Assembly (NCBI GenBank): GCA_013397845.1 | Contig: VZTG01000483.1 | Location: 699,766-763,765 of the forward strand | DNA length: 64,000 nucleotides | Direction: 5' to 3' | From: Melanocharis versteri | Taxonomy: Eukaryota > Chordata > Aves > Passeriformes > Melanocharitidae | Shown here: positions 25,736 to 36,200 of the stretch, piece by piece | Layout: each line of letters starts with the position of its first letter | How positions within the stretch are numbered: position 1 is the first letter of the stretch | The notes under the pieces: generated by a model | What the model saw: only the letters and a program-made list of their open reading frames with translations | What the model was told of the DNA's origin: nothing | Databases searched by the model: none | Made by a program: the position numbers and the translations under genes

Positions 25736-26172
25736 NNNNNNNNNNNNNNNNNNNNNNNNNNNNNNNNNNNNNNNNNNNNNNNNNNNNNNNNNNNNNNNNN
25801 NNNNNNNNNNNNNNNNNNNNNNNNNNNNNNNNNNNNNNNNNNNNNNNNNNNNNNNNNNNNNNNNNNNNNNNNNNNNNNNNNNNNNNNNNNNNNNNNNNNN
25901 NNNNNNNNNNNNNNNNNNNNNNNNNNNNNNNNNNNNNNNNNNNNNNNNNNNNNNNNNNNNNNNNNNNNNNNNNNNNNNNNNNNNNNNNNNNNNNNNNNNN
26001 NNNNNNNNNNNNNNNNNNNNNNNNNNNNNNNNNNNNNNNNNNNNNNNNNNNNNNNNNNNNNNNNNNNNNNNNNNNNNNNNNNNNNNNNNNNNNNNNNNNN
26101 NNNNNNNNNNNNNNNNNNNNNNNNNNNNNNNNNNNNNNNNNNNNNNNNNNNNNNNNNNNNNNNNNNNNNNNN
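25736..26172. other. Assembly gap (437 N) inside the LTR
   Basis: The gap is flanked by two identical 326-bp copies: one ends exactly at the gap and the other starts exactly after it. This is the pattern left by two overlapping contig ends that were scaffolded without being merged, so the gap may contain no real sequence. Confidence 0.95.
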
Positions 26173-26498
26173 CCACACTGGAGCAGCCTGTCCTTGGAGG
26201 ACTGCACCCCAAGGAATTGTGACCCATGTTACTGCAGTTTGAGAAGGACTGTGCCTGTGGGATGGGCTCCCACTGGAGTAGCTCATGCAGAACTATCTCC
26301 TGTGGGAGGAGACCCACAGGGACGGAGAGGGGGAGGACTCTTACCCTGAGCAGTGGGAGTAACAATGTGAGCTGACCATTACCCCCATCCCTGTCTCCCT
26401 TTGTCACTGGGAGGGGTGGGGGGAGCTGGGAACAAGGGAGGGGTGGGGGACAGAAGGTGTTTTTAAGGTCCTATTTTACTTCTCATTATCCTGCTCTG
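26173..26498 (+). repeat. 326-bp segment identical to 25410-25735 (right copy)
   Basis: It starts at the first base after the gap. Beyond 26498 the right side continues into the unique LTR 3' part ('attttgtcagtaatacattc'). Confidence 0.95.
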
Positions 26499-29400
26499 AT
26501 TTTGTCAGTAATACATTCAGTTTATATCTCTAATTGAAGTCTGTTTTGCCCATGATGGTATTCAGTGAGTGATCTCTCTCTGTCCTTATCTCAACTCATG
26601 AGCCCTCTGTTACATCTTCTCTCCCCTGTCCAGCTGTGGAGAGGAGTGATAGGGTGGCTTTGGTGGGTGCCAAGCATCCAGCCAAGGTCAACCCACTACA
26701 AGTGGGCATCCTGCAAATGCCTGTGTGCTATGGATGACGCTTCTGAAATGTGATGGCTCTAAGGGCTGAAACGAAGCCCCTGTCTGGTCACGACTTGCTT
26801 ACTGCAGCTGGAATTGTGACCAATCCTTTCCAGCACCTCTTGTTTCTAAACACTACCAACAGGTCCGTCTGAAATCAGAAAGAAGTGGCTAGTGGAAAGT
26901 GGACAGTGAATAAAAGAGAAAGGAAATTTTTATGAATTCAGGACTGTATCTCTCGCTGAGCTGAGGCATCCCACAGTTTTAGCACAAACAATTGAAGGCT
27001 TCCAAAATTTGTTCTTTGATTGCTCATTGCTGTAGTACACTACAATTTAGTTTGTTCAGTCATTACTAAAGCCATCCACCCACTTACAGCTATTCTTACA
27101 GAAAATAGCGTCCTTTCCCACTGATGCACATAATTTGTGTCTTCTGATAATTGTACATCTGATGCATGGAGAGAAGACAATAATAGATAAAGGCTTCAAC
27201 TTGATTTCTGACATACTGCTGAAAAAAAGAGGCAATGGCTTTAGTTAATGTGTGCATACATTTTGCCTGAATGATAAAAAAGCAAATGGAAAGCTCCAAT
27301 TGCACTATTCAGCAGTGTCAGTAATGTTCTGAGTTTGTGAGTGACTGAAATGTCATCGAATGGACATGGATATGCAGTCACAGGCATAATTATTTTGCCT
27401 GTAAGTAACTTGCAACTTTGAAAAACTAAAAGTTAAGAAGCATATCAGACTGTATAGATGCAGTTAAGAAGCCCAAATTGCAAAATAAAATGTGGCATGA
27501 AATAATATTAACAAATGTATTTTCTTGTAAAAGGGAACATTAGTTTCTATTTGGTAATACTATAAGACTTCAAAAATTCTGTTACTTCTGCAGTTTAATC
27601 TGTTTATCAAACTAATGAAGCACACAGTTTAAAAAAAACCCACTTGTTCAAAGATTTGGAATTCAGATGCTTAGAGAAAGAATGAGGAAATGAACATAGA
27701 GCTATAAATCACAGGACTTAGGAAGCTTGGAAGAATTTTCTGGGAACTTGGGGAAGTACCTAGTCACTTTTGCAAAGCAAATTAAAAATCTGAGGAGCTG
27801 AGACAAAGAACTTCAAAATGAAGCTCTGGAATTATGGAATTACGTATTTTAATGTTTACCTATATCAACGTAGAGTTTTTCTATGTTCTATACTCAGCTG
27901 ACATGGCTGAGGATAAAGCAAGCTGTGCCTCCCACCCCTCCACACAGCTGTTTGACCACCAGCTTGTGCCTTGCTTGGGGGCTGCTCCTGGGCAGAATAA
28001 GGAGGTGTGCCTGACACTGTGCTCACTTGTCAGCTGCATTGGGGTGACTCCAATTCCTGCAAGCAGCAGGTAATTCCAGCCAGCCTGAGTTCGTGTGTGT
28101 AAGTTTGGAGTGTACAGACCTCCTCCTCAGAGCTGCCTTTGGCAACAGGGAGAAAAGGTTTCACTAGAAAATCCTTTGCATCTGAACATGGAAGGATATA
28201 TTATATGTTTACACAGATATCAAGAAAAACACATCCTGTTGTCAGTACACATAATCACACACCCTTTGATTTATGCACATTCCATTAAGTAACATCATAC
28301 ACATCTTTTCTGTATCTGACACAGAAAGTATAATGTCTTGTGATACCATGTGGGACTTTTCCTATGGAATGCTAATGGAAGTCACAAAGCTGGAAAGTAC
28401 AGAATAAGTTAAAATTATATGTAGAAAAAGAAGAAGGAATGAAAATTTTCTGGCAAATATAGGTCACCTATTTGTGCAAGTTAGTTTCACAGTCCACTGC
28501 CTAACCTCTTGCTTTTTTACCTAAGGAGTGTTAACCCAAAATGAATATGTGGTACTTAGACTGTGTTAATGTTATTTAAATATATTCTTGAGGTATGAAA
28601 TTGAGAGTAATACAGCTAAGTAACAAGAAATACACTGGACCATTAACACAAGGAAGTTAGTGTAAGTATACAGGATTAAGTAATCAGTATAAAATGCCTC
28701 AAGTATGCTTACAGTTATGGCAAATGCATAGTTGCATTATTTTACAAATGCCATGAGGCCATATCTTCTAAAACTGCATTTTAATGTAGAAGCCAAAATG
28801 GAATTTTTGATGCTGTTAAATTTTAGGCAATGGATGTTAAAAAAATATTCAAAATATATTCCTGGCACTTGACAGTAGGGTACTATTTCTCTATGTAGCT
28901 TTTTGATGGACTCTAATCACAGAATTCATGCTGTGGAGGCCATTTAAATGTACTCATTTCATAGACATAGGGCAAAATTAGAAAGGTAACAAAAATTCCA
29001 CAGCATAGCACTGAATTTGCACTTTATTATGAAAAAAAAGAGAGCACAGTCTCTGACAGAACTGAAAAGTCATCTTGGAAAATATGTCTTTTTTAACCTG
29101 GATCAGTTCTCTGGTAAGACTTGCTGGAGAGCAGCACAGAAGGCTGTGACAGCCGCAGGTTGGGAGCTCGGTGGTGACGGAGGTGCTGCTTTTGGTAGCA
29201 CCACCAGTCTCTGCTGGGTTAAGGTGTTTATTTAACCACAGTTTGGGTGTGCAACTCCTTAGTGACCGGGGTCAGGCTACGTTGGTGCTGCTACAGTCCC
29301 ACGGCATCTCCTTCCTTCCCTCAGCTGCACGCTCTCACCTTTCTTTCCCTTGGCACAGGAATTTTACTCACCCTTTTGTGAGCTAGTTGGGGTAGTAAAA

Positions 29401-30433
29401 GGAGCAGAGAACCCTATAATTTTCTTACTGATTTAATTTTCTGTGAAGAGAGCCTTCCAAACTGACATGTCAAAAAGTCAATATGAACGCTATGGGTGGC
29501 AGGAGGAGAGCAAGGCAGAGCTGTGGGTAGGGTTGCAGCATCTGACCTGAGTTGTCTTAAATTGTCTTGGAAGTCAAACTGTTTTGTGGCAGTTAAGGCT
29601 TACAAAGATTAAGCTGCTGCAGTCCTGTGTTCATTTTCCTGGCTGCATGTTCCTGCACCTTCTTCCTGAAGACATTGACATACGTGGAAATTGCATTGGT
29701 CCAGGGATCAGCTAAAAACTAGCTATTCTTTTTTGCTAAGTAAGGTTAATTTGCAAATGGTCCAGCTCCCGAGCCAGCTTCCTTTCTGGTCACATACACA
29801 CCCAACTAGGTTTGTTTAAACTGCCAAGAAATTGCATTTCAGGGTGATGCGGTGCATTCACCATAAGATCTTCTCTGTTGCGTGAAAGAACCTGGAAGTG
29901 AAAGCAGCCGGAGAGGAGAGCTCTGCAATCTGTAAATTGCTCTATCCCTCCTGCCGGGTGCTTTCTCTTCTCAGAGGCAATGCCTGTGGGCCTCTGATAG
30001 TGTCCACTGAGCTTGATGGATAACGTGGGAGAAGCACGTTCCTTGGTTGCCTACTGAAACCCGTGGGAGAGCATTGAAGTCTGCGCGCGAGTTAACGTTC
30101 ACAGCAATACCTCCCAGCGTGTTCCTGCCTTTCCAAGCTCTCACCCCAGCCTCTGGGACATTAATGTTGTCATCCACCGAGCAACGTGACAGGAAAAGGG
30201 GAGGTTTTGTTGTCCTGGGAGGGAAAGTGTTCTGTGACCTGGGTACCTTCTTACAGACTGCAGGCCTGGCTGTGCTTCTGACTGACTGTCTGTAGGCAAA
30301 ATATTAGACGCACCCTTGAACATACAAGTGCTGACAGCTACAAATAAGGCAGATTTTTCTAAAAAATCTGTCTTGTGAGCAATGTGGCTTCCAGGTACTG
30401 TGAGGCTTCCTTTTAAAAAGTGCCAATGGATAT

Positions 30434-30451
30434 GCATAAACATGTTTATGC
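30434..30451. repeat. 18-bp perfect palindrome
   Basis: 'gcataaacatgtttatgc' equals its own reverse complement. Such sites can bind dimeric factors: each half contains 'ATAAACA', a forkhead-like (FOX) core. Binding is inferred only. Confidence 0.9.
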
Positions 30452-32023
30452 TAAACATACATAAATAAATTCCATATAGAGTAAGTTAACGGTAAATAAG
30501 CACAAAACAGAAAGAAAGGGAAAGGGAAAATGTGTGTTTCTGGCACAAAATAATGCTGGGGAGTGAATCTGATATGTGTTTCTAAGGGATCTAAGCATTT
30601 TGCTGGAAAAGCATATAAGAGATACTGAATTTTAAGAGAAAATATTTTCTTTGTGTTTACTGCCTCATACATACTAAACCACAGCTTCCCCTGAGGCTGT
30701 TTTATTTATAAATTCATAGTTATAATTTCCATAGAGTTACTCTGAAAAAATTACAAGACACAGTAAGAATAATTGAATAAAAATACAATAATTTTTAGAG
30801 GAAATACAGTGAAATAATACCTGCAATTGCCTTATAAGCGACCCACTCTCAGAGACTGTATTTAGAATATAAATAACACTGAAATTACAAATGTGGGAGT
30901 ATCAGGCTTTATCTTTTCTCAGAACATATTCCCTTAGGAAGGCACGTGCTACCCTTCTGCTGCTCTTCACAGCCAGGGACACCTGTGCTTAAACCCATTA
31001 ATTGGTGTTTTAATGAGGCTCTGGTGAAGAGCCTGGGAGCTTCAGAAGGAACCAGTTGTTCTGTTTTCAAGGAAATTTTCTCAGAAGTCTGCGTCGACCT
31101 GGAAAAAAAGTAATTGCATTTTTGCATCTGCAAATATGTAAGTAGGATCCTGTTTTGTCTACCCATACTCTATTACATGTGACAACTGTGACACAGGTCT
31201 GTATGTATCCTGCCTGTGTCGTGATACCTTTCCTTTCGTCAGTTCTAGGCTGGCATTTCTCAACTGCTGTGTTAGGGGCATGCATGCTGTAAATGAGGTG
31301 ACTGAGGATCAAAGACAAAAAGGGACAGAGGACTGACCCAGTAAGAACAAGACTGCAGTTTTTAACAGGTTTATTACAATTTTTGAGGCATATTTTTTTC
31401 CTTTATTGTTAATTTCAGTTAGGGTGCCCGCTGCTTGGGTTTGTGCTAATGGCTTAGGCTCTTGGTCAGGGTGCTACAAACACAGACACACATTCTCTTT
31501 TCCCACTGCTGCTACTGGAGCAGCATACCCTGGCACAGGGACAGTGCAGTGCAGAGGCTTTGGATCTCCCTGCAAGATTTGCCAGAGGGCGTCTGTCAGA
31601 GCCCAAAGAGGTAACAGCTGCACAGGGCAGGGTGGAAAATTTTGGAAGAGAGCGAGTGCTGATAAGGAAAGAGGACAGCAATTTTTATCCGCCTAGAGCA
31701 GCAAAAAACCTTGCATCAGCTCTTCTCAGTTTTATTACAGATTTTATTCTGGTTTTGTTTAGTTTTCCCAGGGAATGTTGTGATGTGCATTTGCATTGCA
31801 TCTGCTCACCTCATTCAGTTTAAGGAAAGGTATTCTAGGCAGAATACATTTTAGAGCTGCTTTTCAAAATGTAAAGCACATCAACCTGATGAATAGCCTC
31901 TGGAAGAGTCCTGTACCCAAAAAGCCACATACACTGGCACCGAACAGTTGGAAGGCAGTATTTAGAGAAATGAAAAAGGTCACTGGTGCTAAAACACATA
32001 TCAGGAAGAGAAGCGAAGAGATT

Positions 32024-32052
32024 AAAAAAAAAAAGTAAAAAAAAAAAAAAAA
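32024..32052. repeat. Interrupted A run (A11-GT-A16)
   Basis: Nearly pure A of 29 bases. It gives a short lysine-rich frame on one strand and a phenylalanine-rich one on the other, both meaningless. It could be the tail of a retroposed sequence, but the DNA before it is not recognisable. Confidence 0.9.
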
Positions 32053-32650
32053 GTGTTGCCATTGTATATTAAGGGAAAGGCACATATCTGAAGATTGCCA
32101 GCATTCAGTGGGAAGTTTTGACAGAAGTTGTGCTTTTCCTTCCTTACAAGAGTCTTGGTGTTTACTGAATAAGCTCAAGTCTGTAATTTGCAGAATGATT
32201 ATAGGATGTAAAGCAAGATAGTGCATGTTCAGTGTAGAGACATTAGTGTTAATGGTCCTCAAGAAATTGCAGTCTCACAGTACTGTCCAGTGAGTAAAAA
32301 GAGTTGTCGCTTTTGTAGTTCTATCAATTTGTTCAACTCCACGCGGAGCCCTCCACGCAGATGGAAATAAAATCAGATTTCCCCAAATGAACCTTAACGG
32401 TGTTCAAGATGCAGATTGGGTTTTTCCTTGAATGTGCCACATCAAGCAACGATGACAGAAGTCCACATTACCTGCAAAGATGCTAATGAAATGCCAGAGC
32501 TTCTTGCTGCTTATTATCCACTCACTATGAGTCCTTCCTACAGCAGTCCCACAACTCTAATGTGAGGAGTAAGGTTTCCTTGCGCTTCATTGGAGACCTC
32601 ATAAGGATGCAACAATGTTAGCTCTTCTTAATCAAATATAAATATTTTTC

Positions 32651-33210
32651 TCGGTTTTTTGTTTGTTTGTTTGTTTTTTGTGGTTTTTTTTTTGTCTTGG
32701 CTCAATGAGAGCTGCTTGCTCCCTATGGGAGGATGAGCTGGGTCCTGAGGGTTGCCCCGGTGCTAGCCATGCCCTCATGGGTGGGTGTGTTTGACCATAG
32801 TGGGCACAGCTGGGGGACTTAACAGGGTTCGATGAAAGCCCCTGAGATGGAAAATGGAGAACCAGGGCCAGGGACAATTCAGGATCTCCTGTCAAGAGCT
32901 AAAGCAGAATGGGCTGGGGGCAGGACCTGAGACACGGCTGTGACAAAGGGTCCAAAGTTCACCCAAGGGACAGGGCCAGAGACTGGAAACAAGCTGCAAC
33001 CTGTGACCACAGGGACCATCCAGGAAAAAATAGGTCCATGGGCATCTGGGTGGCAGGGCCAGAGACAGAGGTGGGAGATTGGCACTGCTTCCACACAGCC
33101 CAGACAGGGATTGCCAGCCCCATGCCAAGCTGAAATGGGACTCCTGGGCCCATGGGCAGGAGTGGAGGAAGACCTCAGGACCATTATAGCCTATGGGTTC
33201 CCATAGGACC
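32651..33210 (-). other. GC-rich block with A-rich tail (minus strand), possible retroposed or repeat-derived segment
   Basis: Between 32700 and 33210 the base composition turns GC-rich, while both flanks are AT-rich. Its left border is a 40-base T-rich tract (32651-32694, including four TTTG units), which on the minus strand reads as an A-rich tail. Inside, 'cagggccag(g/a)gac' recurs at 32863, 32971 and 33054, so part of it is a degenerate repeat. The overlapping frames of 64-101 residues on both strands show no known domain. It may be a retroposed transcript, an LTR or a low-copy repeat; I cannot identify it. No AATAAA precedes the tail and no target-site duplication was found. Confidence 0.35.
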
Positions 33211-36200
33211 CTGACATTTCCAAAGGAAATCTTCTTGAGTTGTTCTTCCCATCACTCCCAATAGCCACCCGAAATGTATGGCAACTCTTATCTTTCACTC
33301 TCCTCCTGATACAGAAGCAGCACTGACATGGTCAGACAGAGCTGCCAGGTCCCAGTTCCTGCTGGACTCTGTCCTCAGGAGTCACACTGAAGCAAGACAC
33401 CAAGAAAAAGTGGATTAAAAGCAGAAAGCTTATTTGGGAAGCAGCAACTCTGAAGTCGTACTGAGTTTCTACCGGCATGCTTTCTTTTCATTTGGGAAGA
33501 AAAAAAATAAGCTGTTGCTCCAATTGTCAGAGAGTCGCTGGGTTTCAGATTTAGTATGAAATCCTCACTGCACTAACTTCAGCAGCAATTCTGGGATTGA
33601 TTTCAATATTTTTTTCCACCTGTTATCTTCTTATACTTAACAGGATGTATTTGGTGCTGAGGAAGCTACAAAGAAACCGTGCATAAGTGCTGAGAATCAG
33701 CCCATAGGCCTGTTTCTCAGCTGATGGGTTTAAAGCTGTGTTATATGATTTCTGAAATCAAACTGGATTTTCAATTCACAAATTGCATTTTGATAATGCT
33801 TTGCATCATGGGTAAGGCACATTACAGCTGCTGTGATCTCCTGGCCATCAAGAAAGAAAAGGAAATAAACCGAAAGGAAGTTTAAATAGAAATACCCACT
33901 GTGCTAGGGAAAATGATAGGTATGTACATGAGAGGGGAAGGAAGGAGCTGAGGTAAAAGGGAATGGAAAAGACAATAAAGAAACGTGATCAAATAACCTA
34001 CAAGAATTAACTTTGCTAATAGTTACCTATAACTAGTACCTAATGGTTTAGGAGAGAGTGGAAATATGTCTTAAATCTGTAGAGGCCTGTCTGAATATGA
34101 AAAAAAACTATATTCAACAGCATGGACAAATAGAAGCTGTTGGCCTACCTTTCAGTGACGCATGAACCCAGGGCTCCTTCTGTATGAGAGGATAATAAAA
34201 ATGAGTCTTAGATTCCCCTCATGAGGGTTAAAACATGAGATCTGATTTGATTAGTGTTTACAGCTACATTGTCTCACTGCTCCTTTGTTTCAGTGACGGA
34301 CTGAATGTTGCATCTCTCCTACTGTAAGTTGTCTCAGAGAAGTACAGAACCAAAAAGGTAGATGTTGAACCGATGAGACAAGCATGTCCTTGTATCCCAA
34401 GGCCGTGAAACAATTTCATGTATACACTCAAATGCACCCTAGGAAAGCGCCATTTAGGCTGTATCCTGGGGTGAAACTTCCTTGTTCTTCCAGATCACCT
34501 TTTCACTAATGTACCCACCGAGCTGCTGGGTTGAGACACATTCAGATCATCCTCCTGCTCTGTTCCAGGGGTGCTGCCAGTGGTACATGTAGCACCTCCC
34601 CACTCAGTGATTTCCATACAAGCCCATCCCTTGCTGTGGTCCACGCACTGTGTCACACCATCTGTTTCCCCTGTGAAGCCTGTTGAGGATTGTCTCCCCT
34701 CACTGCGCTCCCAGTGTACAGATGTTGAGGCCAGTCTCCTGGCTGGAAATTTTGCTGGCTCCATTTTGATTATTATTTATCTCAGTAACACTGTCCTCAG
34801 TAGATGCCCTCCAAATGTTTTGAATTAAATAATGAGGCAAGGACATGTGAGTGTCCTGTTCTACCAGGCTCTCTTCCTCCTGCTGCTGACTGAGGAGCTG
34901 CAGGGACTGCTAGAGGGCCTGACAGAAGGCAGGGAGAATCTACAGCCCATGATCTCTGTCATTTTTCCTGTGACTTTATGCAAGTGATTGGCACCTTCAC
35001 TGGGAGAGCTGTCACCTCTCATCATCCTCTGACATTTAGATGTTTCTAAAAAATTCTGCATGTTTCTGTGGGCTATGTCACCTTCTAATTTAGCAAATGT
35101 GCTCTTCTTTTAAAATAGTTTTGTTTATTTCTAATATGTTAGAAAATGTATTTTTCTTCTTTGTATATGGATGAAAGATTACCAAGGTGAGACTACAAAT
35201 ATATTTGGGGGTTTGCTGCCATCTGCAGTTGAAACCTAACATTAATACCAGTTTACAGGAGTGAATCTTCCCTGTCTTCAAAGACCTTCAAATATCAACA
35301 AGCAGTGAAACATACAATGATGAACTATCATTCTGTTTTGACTACAGAGTTCCTGCTCCAGCAGAAGGACAGGGAAGTTAATTTATTTAACTCTTTCTGG
35401 CTATAAAGTTCACTGACAAAAAAAAAAATCTGGATAGATAGTAAACTCTTGTAGTTATCTGTTCAGCTTTCCTTTTGGTCAATTTGTTCAGTTTCTAGTC
35501 TATACACACTCCAGACACAATCCCACTGTTTAAACTTTGAGTGGGAACTTTTCAGAAACTTTTCAGCCTTAACACAGAACTTTGGTTTGGGTGTAAGAGT
35601 TGACCATCTGCATTTTCTGAACTGGACTATCTTCTTGTTTCACCTCTAAAAAAGACAGCTGCTGATGTAAGATATCTCTTTCCACACTGTTGTATTGAAT
35701 TTTCTCATTGAGATAATATAGGCGAGAAAGGCATTAAAGCTTGCTGTGTAGAACAAAATAAGAAAAGTAACTTTAATAAAATTTACCTCTACAGTACTGA
35801 AATCATTCTAGGCACCAAAATATCCCGAAAAATTTAGGTGTATCACAGGATGTTTGAGATAATTAAAAATATGTAAGCAAACACCCCCCAAAAATCAAAC
35901 AAATCAACCACAAAACAACAAAAAACCCATAAAAAACCCTAAAACGACTTAATGTTTCTAAATATATAATGATTCTAAATAGATAATGTAAATAATGCAC
36001 ATAAAATAGTAGGAGAGTAATTAATACAGCTCTTCACACATCCTGCAAGTAATTACAAAAACATGTAAATAATTACCTAAAAGAATGGGGATGGCACAAG
36101 GGGAGTGAGTAGATGTATTAAATTGTTGTGGCATCAACAGTTTTGTATTTTTTTTTTTCAAATTAATCTAGTCAAGCAACTTTACTGAGGTCTAAGCGTA

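Larger units (their letters stand above)
25250..26700 (+). mobile_element. Endogenous retrovirus LTR (ERVL-type avian family), 5' boundary unclear, split by a gap
   Basis: This GC-rich block stands out from its AT-rich surroundings. From 'caccatggcaaaacc' (about 25261) it has degenerate repeats of a 'gggaggacccacactggagc'-like unit. Then come G-rich 'gggaggggtggggggagctg', 'tctcattatcctgctctgat', 'gtctgttttgcccatgatgg' and a U5-like 'tccttatctcaactcatgag'. It ends at 'ggtcaacccactaca' (26700), the usual CA end of this LTR group. The order matches a common bird LTR family that I know by pattern but will not name exactly. No gag, pol or env is present, so it is a solo or truncated LTR. Its apparent length is inflated by the gap and the duplication around it; removing them gives about 690 bp. 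The TG start was not found. Confidence 0.75.
26701..32650. other. Presumed intergenic sequence, no gene recognised
   Basis: Mixed composition. Somewhat GC-richer patches occur at 27900-28080, 29100-29360 and 29900-30290 without an exon I can name. An 18-bp perfect palindrome lies at 30434-30451 and an A-rich run at 32024-32052. No known repeat was recognised with confidence. Confidence 0.5.

Noticed and set aside
25694..26407. Long frames across the second gap
   Set aside because: They consist mostly of Ns; the readable ends lie in the LTR and in the duplicated segment.
31796..32052. Lysine-rich frame ending in the A run as a gene end
   Set aside because: It starts at TTG and the lysines come only from the homopolymer.
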